Shown here piece by piece: positions 1 to 9,402 of a stretch of DNA of 64,000 nt (its first letter is position 1; each line of letters begins with the position of its first letter). The translations under genes were made by a program, and so were the position numbers. Where the stretch lies: positions 24,210-88,209 of the forward strand of contig NZ_SPQM01000007.1 in NCBI RefSeq assembly GCF_004570345.1, given 5' to 3'. The stretch is from Blastococcus sp. CT_GayMR20 (GTDB lineage: Bacteria > Actinomycetota > Actinomycetes > Mycobacteriales > Geodermatophilaceae). The notes beneath the pieces are model-generated. The model had not been told where the DNA came from and searched no databases. It was given only the letters and a program-made list of their open reading frames with translations.

Positions 1-555
1 GCGGCGGTCGAGGCGCTGCGGCGCAGCGGCGACGACTGGTCGATCGCCTTCGCCCTCGTCCCCCACGGGGACGTCGCCCTCCTGGCCGGCGACGTCCCGG
101 CGGCGCTGCGGGCGCACGAGGAGTCGCTGGCGCTGGCGCGCGGGATCGGCGACGACCACCTGGTCGCCACCCTGCTCGACCAGCTCGGCCTCGACGCCCT
201 GATGGCCGCGGACGCGACCACGGCGCGCGAGCGGCTGACGGAGGCGGCCCGCCACCACCGGGCGATCGGCGACCAGGAGGGGCTGGCCAACTGTCTGAAC
301 GGGCTGGCCGGGCTGGCGCTGCTGCAAGGCGATGCCCTCACCGCCGCCCGGCTGTGCGGCACCGCCGACGCGCTGCGGACGAAGCTCGGCGTGGCCGTCT
401 GGCCGCTGCTGCAGTCGCTGGTGACCGGCCTGGCCGACGGCATCCGGGCCACCCTCGGCGACCAGGACCACCGGCGCGAGTGGGCCGCCGGCGCCGCGCT
501 GGATCCGTGGGAGGCCCTCGACAGCGGGCTCGCCGCCGTCAGCGTCCCCGCGTAG
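1..555 (+). CDS. C-terminal part of a TPR-rich ATP-binding/LuxR- or AfsR-type regulator (5' truncated)
   Basis: The frame is open from base 1 to a TAG stop, so about 184 residues of a longer protein are seen. The sequence is alanine/leucine-rich helical repeats of the TPR type (EESLALARGIGD, then RERLTEAARHHRAIGD). It ends with the tail common to large actinobacterial ATPase-TPR regulators: ARLCGTADALRTKLG, then a helix, then a WAAGAALDPWEAL segment. That tail suggests the C-terminal sensor part of an AAA/LuxR or cyclase-linked regulator. The N-terminal domains lie outside the window, so the exact class is not known. Its 3' end overlaps the convergent neighbour by 17 nt. Confidence 0.6.
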   Translation, partial: AAVEALRRSGDDWSIAFALVPHGDVALLAGDVPAALRAHEESLALARGIGDDHLVATLLDQLGLDALMAADATTARERLTEAARHHRAIGDQEGLANCLNGLAGLALLQGDALTAARLCGTADALRTKLGVAVWPLLQSLVTGLADGIRATLGDQDHRREWAAGAALDPWEALDSGLAAVSVPA

Positions 556-1282
556 CCCTCCGGCCGGCCCGGGCGCGCTCGTAGGCGGGTGCCCGGAACC
601 GGGCCATCGGCCCGTCGGCGACCAGGCCGGGCGGCGGGTGCTGCACGGCGTCGAACCGGACGTCGGGATCGAGCGACGGCACCGGACGGGTGAGGGTCAG
701 GCAGCCGATCGGCTGCCACCGGCCGAGGCCACGGGCGGCGAGCACGGTGAACCGCAGGTCGGCCCGGTCGACGTCGCGGGCCAGCGGCCGCGGATCCGAG
801 GGGACGTCGCGGGCTTGCGCCACGGCGGCGAAACGGATGCTCCCGGCGTCGGAGCGGTAGCCCATGATCGACGAGTAGAAGGTGGCCGCGTCGCGCCGGG
901 GCACCGGCACGAGCCGGGTCAGGGCGCTGCGGCCGGAGGTCGTGAGGAGCAGGTCGACCGGCTCGCCCCCCGTCGGCAGCCGGATCGCCAGGCCCAGCAG
1001 ATCCGGCAGGGAGGCGGGCAGTCCGGCTCCCCGCGACAGCCGCGCGACCGCCGCATCGCGGGCGGTTCCCGCGAGCCACGGCACGCCCCAGTCGGGGCCG
1101 CCGCGCCGGTCCAGCACCGCGTCGAACACCGCTCCCCGCGGGTGCATCGGCTTGCCGCCGCGCCACCTGGCGAGGGCGCCGAGCGGCGCACCCACGAGCC
1201 GGCCGGCCGTGCGGGGAAGGTCGCGCACCACATCCTCCTCGTCGTCGAGGCGTCTCCCTACCCACGCCGCACGGTCCGGCAC
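539..1282 (-). CDS. Catalase-superfamily (heme-dependent) related protein of unknown role
   Basis: This is a 247-residue protein. The segment GKPMHPRGAVFDAVLDR, then GVPWLAGTARDAAVARLSRGAG and LGLAIRLP, resembles the N-terminal heme-pocket pattern of catalase-like proteins (HxRG, then R-D-x-x-V-R-x-S, then a D-x-x-G-x-A-x-(K/R) strand). It is much shorter than true catalase (about 480 residues), as is usual for the actinobacterial catalase-like group often labelled phosphodiesterase or hypothetical. The start is uncertain: GTG at 1282 gives the longest form, but a GTG at 1228 has a much better ribosome site (GAGGAGG, about 5 nt away). Catalytic activity cannot be inferred. Confidence 0.6.
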   Translation of the reverse strand: MPDRAAWVGRRLDDEEDVVRDLPRTAGRLVGAPLGALARWRGGKPMHPRGAVFDAVLDRRGGPDWGVPWLAGTARDAAVARLSRGAGLPASLPDLLGLAIRLPTGGEPVDLLLTTSGRSALTRLVPVPRRDAATFYSSIMGYRSDAGSIRFAAVAQARDVPSDPRPLARDVDRADLRFTVLAARGLGRWQPIGCLTLTRPVPSLDPDVRFDAVQHPPPGLVADGPMARFRAPAYERARAGRRATRGR

Positions 1283-1460
1283 GCCCCCGGCACGGGCCGT
1301 CGGACGTGACGCCCGTCTCTCCGCAGGTCAGCGGCCCGGCGGCGCACGCCGGACGGCCATCGGCGACCGTGCCGTCAAGCGGCGAAGTCTGCGCAACCGG
1401 CGGCCGATCTTCGGTGAGATCTGCCCGTACCGATCCGGTGACACGGAACGTTCCCACGCT

Positions 1461-1466
1461 TACGTT
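1461..1466 (+). promoter_or_regulatory. Leaderless -10 box (TACGTT) for the 72-aa membrane protein
   Basis: TACGTT fits the actinobacterial TANNNT -10 box. It ends 6 nt before the ATG at 1473, so transcription would begin at or next to the start codon. No Shine-Dalgarno sequence is present. Confidence 0.45.
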
Positions 1467-1472
1467 CTGTGC

Positions 1473-1691
1473 ATGGTCTCGACGCTTCTGGTCATCGGCG
1501 GTGTGCTCGTAGGGCTGCTCGTGCTGCTGGCCCTGATCGTCAGCCTCAGCGCCCGGCCGCAGACCGCCGCCCGCGAGGGCGGAACCCCGGACCGTGTGCC
1601 GTCGTGGGTCGTCGACGCCGGCCGGCCGCACCCGGACGCGTGGTCGCCGCTGTCGACGACGACCACCAACGAGATCCCCGCCGTCCGCTGA
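1473..1691 (+). CDS. Small single-span membrane protein
   Basis: This 72-residue protein begins with one hydrophobic segment (residues about 3-26, LLVIGGVLVGLLVLLALIVS). A polar tail rich in Pro/Asp/Thr follows and ends in AVR. The start at 1473 is chosen because the membrane segment begins at once and a TANNNT box lies 6 nt upstream. I do not recognise a family. It stands alone between a minus-strand gene and the penicillin-binding protein gene. Topology is probably N-out with a cytoplasmic tail, or the reverse. Confidence 0.5.
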   Translation: MVSTLLVIGGVLVGLLVLLALIVSLSARPQTAAREGGTPDRVPSWVVDAGRPHPDAWSPLSTTTTNEIPAVR

Positions 1692-1932
1692 TCACCTGAG
1701 CCCCGGTGTCCCGGCGGCTGCGCTCGACGCGCCGCCGGGACGGTCCGGTATCCCCGGGTGCCATGTCCGGGAAAATGGCACCCCGGCGGGCCTGGCCGAG
1801 GTCGCGCCCCGGTAACGACGCGCACGAGCGGCTGTCGGAGAACCCGGTGGTGCGTCACGATTTCCCCGGCTCACCGTGGAGTCGCGCCCGGCCGTCGGGT
1901 CCGCAATGCCCCCGGTGTGGACGAGGTGGTCG

Positions 1933-4077
1933 ATGTCGCGTCGCGCGCATCCCCGGCTGCGGGCCCTCGGGATGCTGCTGTTCGTGGCGGTGCCCGTCAC
2001 GGGTGCGCTGGTCGCTGCCCTGCTCATGCCCTGGGTCGTCGGCCCGGGGCTGGCCGCGCGCTCGTCGGCGAACCTGCTCAGCCCGCTGCCCACCGAGCTC
2101 GCCGAGGGCACCCTCGCCGGCAACACCGTCGTCCTCGCGGCGGACGGGTCGCTGATCACCTACTTCTACCGGAACAACCGCACCCCGGTCGCCGCCGAGC
2201 AGATCGCGCCCGTGATGAAGCAGGCGCTGGTCGACATAGAGGACTCCCGGTTCTACGACCACCGGGGCCTGGACGTCGAAGGCACCCTCCGCGCGCTCGC
2301 CCGCAACGTCGTCGCGGGATCGGTCGTCGAGGGCGGGTCCACCATCACCCAGCAGCTGGTGAAGCAGTCGCTGCTGCAGGCCGCGGTCAGCGCGGAGGAG
2401 CGGGCAGCGGCCACCGAGGAGAGCGTCGGACGCAAGCTCCGGGAGGCGCGGCTCGCACTGGCCCTGGAGCAGCAGCTGACGAAGGAGGAGATCCTCACCC
2501 GCTACCTCAACATCGTGTACTTCGGCCGGGGGGCGTACGGCATCCAGGCAGCGGCGCAGCGGTACTTCAGCGTGAACGCCGCGGACCTGACGCTGCCGCA
2601 GGCGGCCATGCTGGCCGGCCTCGTGCAGACACCGGCGAACGACGACCCGATCACCAATCCCGAGGGTGCCCACCAGCGCCGCAACCAGGTGCTGCAGCGG
2701 ATGCACGTCCTCGGGCACATCACCGACCAGGAACTGGCCGAGATCCTTCCCCAGCCGGTCGCGGTGACCCCCTCGGAGCCGCCACCGAACGGCTGCGTGG
2801 ACGCGTGGGCCGGCTTCTTCTGCGACTTCGCGCAGCGGCACCTGACCCAGGCGCTGGGCATCTCGCAGGAACGGCTCGACAACGGCGGGCTGACCATCCG
2901 GACGACGCTGCGGCCCGACATGCAGGCCGCCGGCGACCTGGCGGTGCTGGCGGACCTGTCGCCCGGCGATCCCCTCGCCGCCATCTACACCTCCCTCGAG
3001 CCCGGCACCGGCAAGGTGCTCGCGATGAGCGTCAACCGGCGGTTCGGCTACGACGCGAACGACCCCGCCCAGGAATCGGTCAACCTCCACGTCGCCCCGA
3101 GCCAGGGTGCCGGGTCGACCTACAAGGTCTTCGTCGCGGCCTCGGCGCTCGAGCGGGGCATCCCGCCGTGGCACGTGATCAGCACCAGCGACCCGTACGT
3201 GTCCCGCGTCTACAAGAACGGGACCGACCCGTACACCGTCCGCAACGCCGGCCGGTACCCGTCGACCCTGCCGATGACCGAGGCGCTGGTCCGCTCGTCC
3301 AACACGTACTTCGTCGCCCTGGAGGACGAGCTGGGCAGCGTCGAAGGACCGGTCCGGATGGCGCAGCGCATGGGCCTGTTCTCGCTCGATCCCGTGGCCG
3401 ACCAGGTGGTCAACGAGAACCGCGGCTCGTTCACCCTCGGTGCGGAGGCGACCAGCCCGATGGCCCTGGCCAGCGCCTACTCGACGCTCGCGGCGAACGG
3501 CACCCAGTGCGACCCGATCCCGGTCACCGAGGTGCTCGACCACACCGGCGCCCCGCTGACCGGTCCGGACGGGGTCCCGTTGAACACCGCGCCGTCCTGC
3601 ACGCCCGACGCGGTGCCCCCGGCCGTCGCCACCACGCTCAACCAGATCCTGGTCGGCGACACCGCGCTCCCCATCGGCACCGGCACCCGCGCCGCGATCC
3701 CGGGCCACGAGATCGCCGGCAAGACGGGCACCAGCCAGAACCGGTTCTCCGTGGCCTTCGTCGGCTACACGCCCAAGTACGCCGGCAGCGTCATGTTGCT
3801 CAACCCGAAGTCCAACCAGGACCTCGGCGGGTACGGCGGCCGGCTGGCCGCACCCATCTGGCGCGACGCGATGCTGCCGATCCTGGCGGCGGAGCAGGCC
3901 GTCCCCTTCCCGCCCGCCGGGATGCCGCTGAACGATCCGCGGCCGCCACCGCCCCCGCGTCCGGACCCGCCGGAGGAAGAGGAACCACGGCCGGCCGAGG
4001 AGCCGCCGCCCGCCGAGGACCAGGGGCGGCCGGAGGACCCCTTCGACGACCCGTTCTTCGAGGACGACGACGAGTGA
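1933..4077 (+). CDS. Bifunctional class A penicillin-binding protein (transglycosylase/transpeptidase)
   Basis: This enzyme polymerises and cross-links peptidoglycan outside the membrane. The 714-residue product has an N-terminal membrane anchor (about 11-36) and a GT51 domain with EDSRFYDHRG (103-112, catalytic Glu), GGSTITQQLVKQ (134-145) and the RKLREA/ALEQ region (168-180). The transpeptidase domain has STYK (nucleophile Ser395), SSN (455-457) and KTGT (597-600). The C-terminus is a Pro run followed by an acidic tail (PEEEEPRPAEEP to EDDDE). The ATG at 1933 is preferred over an in-frame ATG at 1876 because a GAGGTGG site precedes it and the protein then starts just before the anchor. It is a monocistronic-looking PonA/PBP1-type gene. 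Confidence 0.93.
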   Translation: MSRRAHPRLRALGMLLFVAVPVTGALVAALLMPWVVGPGLAARSSANLLSPLPTELAEGTLAGNTVVLAADGSLITYFYRNNRTPVAAEQIAPVMKQALVDIEDSRFYDHRGLDVEGTLRALARNVVAGSVVEGGSTITQQLVKQSLLQAAVSAEERAAATEESVGRKLREARLALALEQQLTKEEILTRYLNIVYFGRGAYGIQAAAQRYFSVNAADLTLPQAAMLAGLVQTPANDDPITNPEGAHQRRNQVLQRMHVLGHITDQELAEILPQPVAVTPSEPPPNGCVDAWAGFFCDFAQRHLTQALGISQERLDNGGLTIRTTLRPDMQAAGDLAVLADLSPGDPLAAIYTSLEPGTGKVLAMSVNRRFGYDANDPAQESVNLHVAPSQGAGSTYKVFVAASALERGIPPWHVISTSDPYVSRVYKNGTDPYTVRNAGRYPSTLPMTEALVRSSNTYFVALEDELGSVEGPVRMAQRMGLFSLDPVADQVVNENRGSFTLGAEATSPMALASAYSTLAANGTQCDPIPVTEVLDHTGAPLTGPDGVPLNTAPSCTPDAVPPAVATTLNQILVGDTALPIGTGTRAAIPGHEIAGKTGTSQNRFSVAFVGYTPKYAGSVMLLNPKSNQDLGGYGGRLAAPIWRDAMLPILAAEQAVPFPPAGMPLNDPRPPPPPRPDPPEEEEPRPAEEPPPAEDQGRPEDPFDDPFFEDDDE

Positions 4078-4282
4078 CCTACGGCTCGGTCATCAGCTCG
4101 GCGGCCCGCTCGCCCAGCAATCACGGCCGTGGCGACCGGTCCCCGCGTGGGCACCCGGGGCAGTTAGGCGCGCTGGATCCCGCGACCACGCGGCCGCGCT
4201 GCACCGGCACCACGACGCCGGGGGTGAGTTCCGACGGCACTTCCGGGCCGCGGGGTGACCGGGGACGACGACGTCCCAATCC
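4078..4282. other. Convergent intergenic region, no gene seen
   Basis: These 205 nt lie between the convergent 3' ends of the penicillin-binding protein and acyl-CoA ligase genes. I see no supported reading frame and no convincing symmetric terminator, only GC-rich sequence. Confidence 0.5.
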
Positions 4283-5596
4283 TCAGACACTCCGGAGCCC
4301 GAGCACCTCCGGCAGGTCCAGCCGGCGGACCTTGCCCGTCGAGGTGCGCGGCAGGTCGTCGAGCCGGTGCAGGCTCTTCGGCCGCTTGGCCGGGCTGAGC
4401 CTCTCGCGGGACCAGGCCGCGAGAGCGGCGGGGTCGGCCGTGCCCACGTAGGCGGCGACCACCTGCTGGCCCCACTCCTCGTCGGGGATGCCGAACACCG
4501 CGCTCTCCACCACCTCCGGATGGGCGTCGAGGACCGCCTCCACCTCCGCGGGGTAGACGTTGACGCCGCCGGAGATGACGAGGTCCTCGCGCCGCCCGTC
4601 GAGCCAGACGATCCCGTCGTCGTCCACCCGGCCGAGGTCGCCGACGGTGACCAGGTCGCCGCGCCAGGCCGCCGCCGTCTTGTCCGGCGCCCGCCAGTAC
4701 TCGAACCGCGCCCAGGGCGGCACGGCGCACCACAGCTGCCCTCGCTCGTCGGTCTCCAGCCGCCGTCCCGGGCGGGCACGGCCGACGCTCCCGGGGTGGG
4801 CGAGCCAGTCCGCCGGCGAGCAGACGGTGAACTGCGCCTCGGTCGAGCCGTAGAACTCCCAGAGGGTGCCGTCGGGCAGCGCGTCGAGGACCGCCCGCTT
4901 CAGCGGGGCGGGGCAGGGCGCGCCGGCGTGCACGAGGCGCCGGAACGACGACCAGTCGACGTCGCCCAGCGCGAGCAGCCGCTGCAGGTGGGTCGGCACG
5001 CAGAACGTCGTCGTGGGCCCCAGGGCCGAGATGACCCCGGCGGCCCGGGCTGCCTCGAACGGCCCGGGCAGCAGCACCTCACCGCCCGCGAGCAGCGTGT
5101 GGACGGCGAACCGCAGCGGCGCGCTGTGGTGCAGCGGTGAGAGGACCAGGTGCCGGTCGCCGGGCCCGAAGCCCCACAGGTCGATCTCCTCGGCGGCCAG
5201 TGACCGGGCGTCGTCCCCGGTCAGCACGCCGGACCACACGCCCTTCCGCCGGCCCGTCGTCCCCGACGTGTAGTGCATCGGCCGGGCGAGCGGGACCTCG
5301 GCGAGGTCGGCCTCGGCCTCCCCGAGCAGCCGCGCCGGGTCCTCGCCCACGTCGAGTGCGGCGTCGGCGTCCTCGGCCAGGGCGGAGCGCTCGGCCGCCG
5401 GCAGGGCCGGGTCGAGGACGACGGGGACGATGCCGGTGCGCAGCGCGCCGAGCACGACGGCCAGCAGCGCCGGCGAGGCGGCCGCGGAGACCAGCACGCG
5501 GTCCCCGGCGACCAGCCCGGCCGCGGCGAGGGAGGCGGCGGCCCGCCGCTGGTCGCGTTCGCTGCCGGCGGCGTCGACGACCGGGACGTCGCTCAC
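4283..5596 (-). CDS. AMP-dependent acyl-CoA synthetase/ligase (compact, MenE/fatty-acyl type)
   Basis: It activates a carboxylic acid through an acyl-adenylate and transfers it to CoA. The 437-residue protein carries the AMP-binding P-loop YTSGTTGRRKG, a YGSTE motif that contacts the adenylate, a GDLGRVDDDGIVWLDGR hinge with the ribose-binding Asp, and the C-terminal TSTGKVRR with the catalytic Lys. It is short for the family (usually 500 or more), as in MenE-like or broad fatty-acid enzymes, so the substrate is unknown. The GTG start at 5596 overlaps the upstream metallo-hydrolase stop as GTGA, so the two are co-translated. Confidence 0.85.
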   Translation of the reverse strand: MSDVPVVDAAGSERDQRRAAASLAAAGLVAGDRVLVSAAASPALLAVVLGALRTGIVPVVLDPALPAAERSALAEDADAALDVGEDPARLLGEAEADLAEVPLARPMHYTSGTTGRRKGVWSGVLTGDDARSLAAEEIDLWGFGPGDRHLVLSPLHHSAPLRFAVHTLLAGGEVLLPGPFEAARAAGVISALGPTTTFCVPTHLQRLLALGDVDWSSFRRLVHAGAPCPAPLKRAVLDALPDGTLWEFYGSTEAQFTVCSPADWLAHPGSVGRARPGRRLETDERGQLWCAVPPWARFEYWRAPDKTAAAWRGDLVTVGDLGRVDDDGIVWLDGRREDLVISGGVNVYPAEVEAVLDAHPEVVESAVFGIPDEEWGQQVVAAYVGTADPAALAAWSRERLSPAKRPKSLHRLDDLPRTSTGKVRRLDLPEVLGLRSV

Positions 5597-6474
5597 GCCA
5601 GCCGGACCGGTTCGGACGCGTCCGCCTCGATCCCGCCCTCGACCCGCCCCTCGGCGCGGAGCTTGTCGAGGGTGGCCCGGGTGGACTGCGCCGCGGCCGG
5701 CCACAGCTGGTGCGGCACCTCGGCGTAGACGGTGGCCACCAGCTCGTCCACCGTGGCCGGGCCCTCCGCGAGGGCCCCCAGGAGCTGGTGCTCCCGGTAG
5801 GCCCGGTGGGCGAGGTAGAAGTCCAGGACGGCGCCGGGATCGTCGGTCAGCTCGGGCCCGTGCCCGCAGTAGAGGGCGCTGGGACCGAGGTCGTGCACCC
5901 GCCGCAGCGAGTCCAGGTACGCGACGACGTCCCCCTCGGGATGGGTGACCACGGACGTGCCCCTGCCCAGCACGTGGTCGCCGACGAGGACGGCGCCGGA
6001 TTCCAGCCGGAAGGCGAGGTGGTCGGCGGTGTGCCCCGGCGTGGGGACGACGCCGAGGGTCGTGCCGGCCAGCGCGAGTCGCTCGCCGGCGGCGAGGACC
6101 CGCCCCCGCGGGCCCGCGACGGCGGGCGTCGCGGCGGCGACCTGCGCCCCGAAGTGCTCCCCCCACGGCAGCGCGGCCTCCGCGTGGTCGCCGTGGTGGT
6201 GGGTCACGAGAACCGTCACGCAGCGGGCGTCCCTGGCCGCGAGCGCCGCCTCGACCGCCGCCAGGTGGGCCGGGTCGTCGGGCCCCGGGTCGACGAGCAC
6301 CGCCTGGCCGCTGCCGGGTGCGCCGACGACGTAGGTGTTGGTGCCGTCGAGGGTCATCCCGGACGGATTGGGGGCCAGCACCCGCGTGACCAGCGGCTCC
6401 AGCTCCGCCGTGCGCGGCATGCTGCCCGGGACCGCGAGGCCCCAGCTCGTACGCGGGTCGACAGGCACGTCCAC
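5593..6474 (-). CDS. MBL-fold metallo-hydrolase (LACTB2/glyoxalase II-like)
   Basis: The 293-residue protein has the zinc motif THHHGDHAEA (HxHxDH), a second metal histidine in TPGHTADHL, the Asp-containing VLVGDHVLG and a late CGHGPEL histidine. The N-terminal NPSGMTLDGTNTYVVG is typical of the LACTB2-like branch, which hydrolyses thioesters, RNA ends or similar. A C-terminal winged-helix-like part (about 220-290) follows. It is the first gene of a two-gene operon with an acyl-CoA ligase, so a thioesterase-like role is possible but unproven. Confidence 0.85.
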   Translation of the reverse strand: MDVPVDPRTSWGLAVPGSMPRTAELEPLVTRVLAPNPSGMTLDGTNTYVVGAPGSGQAVLVDPGPDDPAHLAAVEAALAARDARCVTVLVTHHHGDHAEAALPWGEHFGAQVAAATPAVAGPRGRVLAAGERLALAGTTLGVVPTPGHTADHLAFRLESGAVLVGDHVLGRGTSVVTHPEGDVVAYLDSLRRVHDLGPSALYCGHGPELTDDPGAVLDFYLAHRAYREHQLLGALAEGPATVDELVATVYAEVPHQLWPAAAQSTRATLDKLRAEGRVEGGIEADASEPVRLA

Positions 6475-6519
6475 GCCCGCACGCTAGCCGTGCGACTGCG
6501 CCCCCAGCTCATCGGCCGC

Positions 6520-6525
6520 TAGCCT
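6520..6525 (+). promoter_or_regulatory. Leaderless -10 box (TAGCCT) for the lipoprotein gene
   Basis: TAGCCT matches TANNNT and ends 7 nt before the ATG at 6533. There is no Shine-Dalgarno sequence, which fits a leaderless mRNA. Confidence 0.5.
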
Positions 6526-6532
6526 CGCGGGC

Positions 6533-7051
6533 ATGCGCAGAACCCTCACCACGTGCCGGGACGGCCTCGCCGTCACTGCCGCCGCCGTCCTGCTCACCGC
6601 CTGCGGAGGATCGGGGGACGACGAGGCCTCGTCGACCTCGAGCGCCGGCGAGACCACGAGCGCGTCGGAGAGCAGCGCCGACGCCGCCGACTCGGAGTTC
6701 TGCACGGAGGCCGCGGCCATCCAGGAGCGCGTCGGCTCCACCTTCGACGACCAGGCCGACCCCGCGGGCCTCCCCCAGGCCCTGACGCAGGCCGCCGAGG
6801 AGGTCCGCCAGGTCGAGCCCCCTGCCGAGATCGCCAGTGACTGGGCTGCTCTCGCCGACGGCATCGACCAGATCGCCGCGGCGATCGCCTCGGTCGACTT
6901 CAACGACCCGAATGCCGCGGCGACCTTCGAGCAGCAGGTGGCCCCGCTGCAGCAGGAGCTGGCCGGCGCCTCGGCCAACGTGTCGTCCTACCTGCAGAAC
7001 GAGTGCGGCCTCGAGGTCGACCCGAGCGAGACGGCTGCCCCCACGAGTTAG
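6533..7051 (+). CDS. Secreted lipoprotein of unknown function
   Basis: This 172-residue protein has an N-terminal signal peptide ending in the lipobox LLTAC (lipidated Cys24). A Ser/Glu/Asp-rich linker (about 25-55) follows, then a helical domain with two further cysteines (SEFCTEAAAI and NECGLEV), likely a disulfide. No enzyme motif is seen. The gene converges with the M23 peptidase gene and the two stop codons overlap (7048-7051). Confidence 0.8.
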   Translation: MRRTLTTCRDGLAVTAAAVLLTACGGSGDDEASSTSSAGETTSASESSADAADSEFCTEAAAIQERVGSTFDDQADPAGLPQALTQAAEEVRQVEPPAEIASDWAALADGIDQIAAAIASVDFNDPNAAATFEQQVAPLQQELAGASANVSSYLQNECGLEVDPSETAAPTS

Positions 7052-8415
7052 CCGCCGCAGCCCCCGATGTAGATGCCGCGCGCGTTGAGCCACGGAACCG
7101 GGTTGACCTGGCCGCCGTACATGACGCCGCGCGGGTGGGCCTCGAAGTGCAGGTGCGGCCCGGTCGACTGACCGCGGTTGCCGACCTCCGCGATCTGCTC
7201 CCCGGCAGAGACCCGCTCCCCGACGGAGACGAAGTAGCGGTTCACGTGCCCGTACACGGTCACGTAGCCGTCGTCGCCCAGGATGTAGACCGCCAGGCCG
7301 AAACCCGTCGCCGTGCCGGCGCGCTTCACCACCCCGGAGTGGGCGGCATAGATGGGCGTGCCGATCGGGGCCGCGATGTCGACGCCGCCGTGCAGCGCGC
7401 CCCAGCGGATCCCGTAGCAGCTGGACACCCGGCCGGACGCGGGCTTGGCGTAGGAGCCGGAGATCACCGCGCCGCCGCTGCCTCCGTCGTCGTCATCGGC
7501 GGCCGGGGCGTCGTCCCGTTCCCGTGCGGCGCGGGCGGCCTCCTCCGCGGCCCGCTGTGCCGCGGCCGCGGCGGCGGCCTCCTCGGCCGCCTTCTGAGCG
7601 ACCCACTGGTCGTAGGCGTTGCGGGCACCCTGCAGCTCCAGGAGCCGGATCTGCGCGGCCTGCAGCTGCTGGTCGTACGTGGCCTTCTGCGCGGCGACCT
7701 GCTCGTAGGCGTGCTGCTGGGCGGCGAGCTGGGCATCGGCCTCGTGCTTGGCGGCCTCGGCCACCTCCTCCGCGGCAGCCATCTCGTCGCGGGCCGCGCG
7801 GGCGGAGGAGTCGGCGTTGGCCTGCGCGACCTTGGCGATCTCCAGCTGGTCGAGGACGTCGACCTCGTTGGCCGCGACGTAGTCCAGCAGCGCGGCCCGC
7901 TGGATCAGCTCGCCGGGGCCCTCGGAGTCCAGCAGGGCCGCGGAGCTGGTGAGCGATCCCCCGTTCATGTAGCTGTCGCGGGAGAACGTGGCGATCCGGG
8001 ACTGCGCGTCGGCGACGGCCGCGGCGGCCAGGGCCAGCTCGGCGGCGGCCTGCGCGGCCACGGCCTGCGCGGTCTGGAGCGCCTCCTCGGCGATCAGGTA
8101 CGCGGTCCCGGCCGCCTCGGCCTGGATGCCGACGCGCTCGAGCTCGGCCTCCGAGGCGGCGACCAGCGCGGCGATGCGGCCGACCTCCGCGGCGGCGGCG
8201 TCCTGCTCGGAGCGCGCCGCCCCGATCTGACCATCGGTCGGGTTCGGGGGCGGCGCGGGCGCGGCGATGGCGGGCGCGCCGGTCGCGACGAGAGCAGCCC
8301 CGGCCAGCACCGCGACGAGGGCCGTCCTGAACGGACGACCGGTGGCGGGCCCACGGGTGCCGGGACGCCGCGGGACGGGCCTGGTCACCCGTCCTGACGG
8401 ACGGCGCTGCAACAT
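7048..8415 (-). CDS. Secreted M23 (LytM) peptidoglycan endopeptidase with coiled coil
   Basis: This is an extracytoplasmic zinc peptidase or NlpD/EnvC-like activator acting on peptidoglycan bridges. The 455-residue product has a signal peptide (hydrophobic stretch about 29-50, ending AIAAPAP) and a long Ala/Glu coiled coil (about 55-310). The LytM domain has HGGVD (H342, D346), a GH motif near 390 and HLHFE (H421, H423), so all zinc ligands are present. The ATG at 8415 is chosen over one 57 nt upstream because GGGAG precedes it and the signal peptide then begins properly. GTCACC/GTCACA direct repeats upstream may be an MtrA site. Confidence 0.9.
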   Translation of the reverse strand: MLQRRPSGRVTRPVPRRPGTRGPATGRPFRTALVAVLAGAALVATGAPAIAAPAPPPNPTDGQIGAARSEQDAAAAEVGRIAALVAASEAELERVGIQAEAAGTAYLIAEEALQTAQAVAAQAAAELALAAAAVADAQSRIATFSRDSYMNGGSLTSSAALLDSEGPGELIQRAALLDYVAANEVDVLDQLEIAKVAQANADSSARAARDEMAAAEEVAEAAKHEADAQLAAQQHAYEQVAAQKATYDQQLQAAQIRLLELQGARNAYDQWVAQKAAEEAAAAAAAQRAAEEAARAARERDDAPAADDDDGGSGGAVISGSYAKPASGRVSSCYGIRWGALHGGVDIAAPIGTPIYAAHSGVVKRAGTATGFGLAVYILGDDGYVTVYGHVNRYFVSVGERVSAGEQIAEVGNRGQSTGPHLHFEAHPRGVMYGGQVNPVPWLNARGIYIGGCGG

Positions 8416-8467
8416 GCTCGCTCCCTGGGGAAGAGGGTGGTGGGTGAGCGAGCGGAAGCCTGGCACT

Positions 8468-8483
8468 GTCACCCCCAGTCACA
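8468..8483. promoter_or_regulatory. Possible MtrA-type direct repeat upstream of the M23 peptidase gene
   Basis: GTCACC (8468-8473) and GTCACA (8478-8483) are repeats spaced 10 bp start to start, 53 nt upstream of the peptidase start. MtrA in Actinobacteria binds GTCACA-like direct repeats and controls cell-wall hydrolases. The match is short and the assignment is inference. Confidence 0.3.
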
Positions 8484-8585
8484 AAGGCAACACGCGGCCC
8501 ACTCGACACACCATTCTCAGTTCGTGAGGTGACCATTCCCTCACACGGAGACATGTCGACAACTGCGGGAGGGAGCTCGAGGACT

Positions 8586-8607
8586 GGGGCCCCCCGTCGG
8601 GGGGACG
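8586..8607 (-). terminator. Hairpin terminator of the sugar ABC operon
   Basis: CCCCCC (8590-8595), GTC loop and GGGGGG (8599-8604) form a tight G/C hairpin starting about 10 nt past the ATPase stop codon. There is no U-tract, as is common in high-GC actinobacteria. Confidence 0.5.
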
Positions 8608-8613
8608 CCGGTG

Positions 8614-9398
<785 letters not shown>

Positions 9399-9402
<4 letters not shown>

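Noticed and set aside
1855..3708. Open frame of 617 codons antisense to the penicillin-binding protein gene
   Set aside because: It is an Arg/Gly/Val-rich shadow typical of high-GC DNA opposite a gene with all catalytic motifs.
4164..4282. Short coding-like stretch after the acyl-CoA ligase
   Set aside because: No start codon with a ribosome site, no family match, and it fits as downstream noncoding sequence.
8416..8600. Possible c-di-AMP (ydaO-type) riboswitch upstream of the M23 peptidase
   Set aside because: Such riboswitches often precede actinobacterial wall hydrolase genes, but I could not find the conserved core here, only short repeats.
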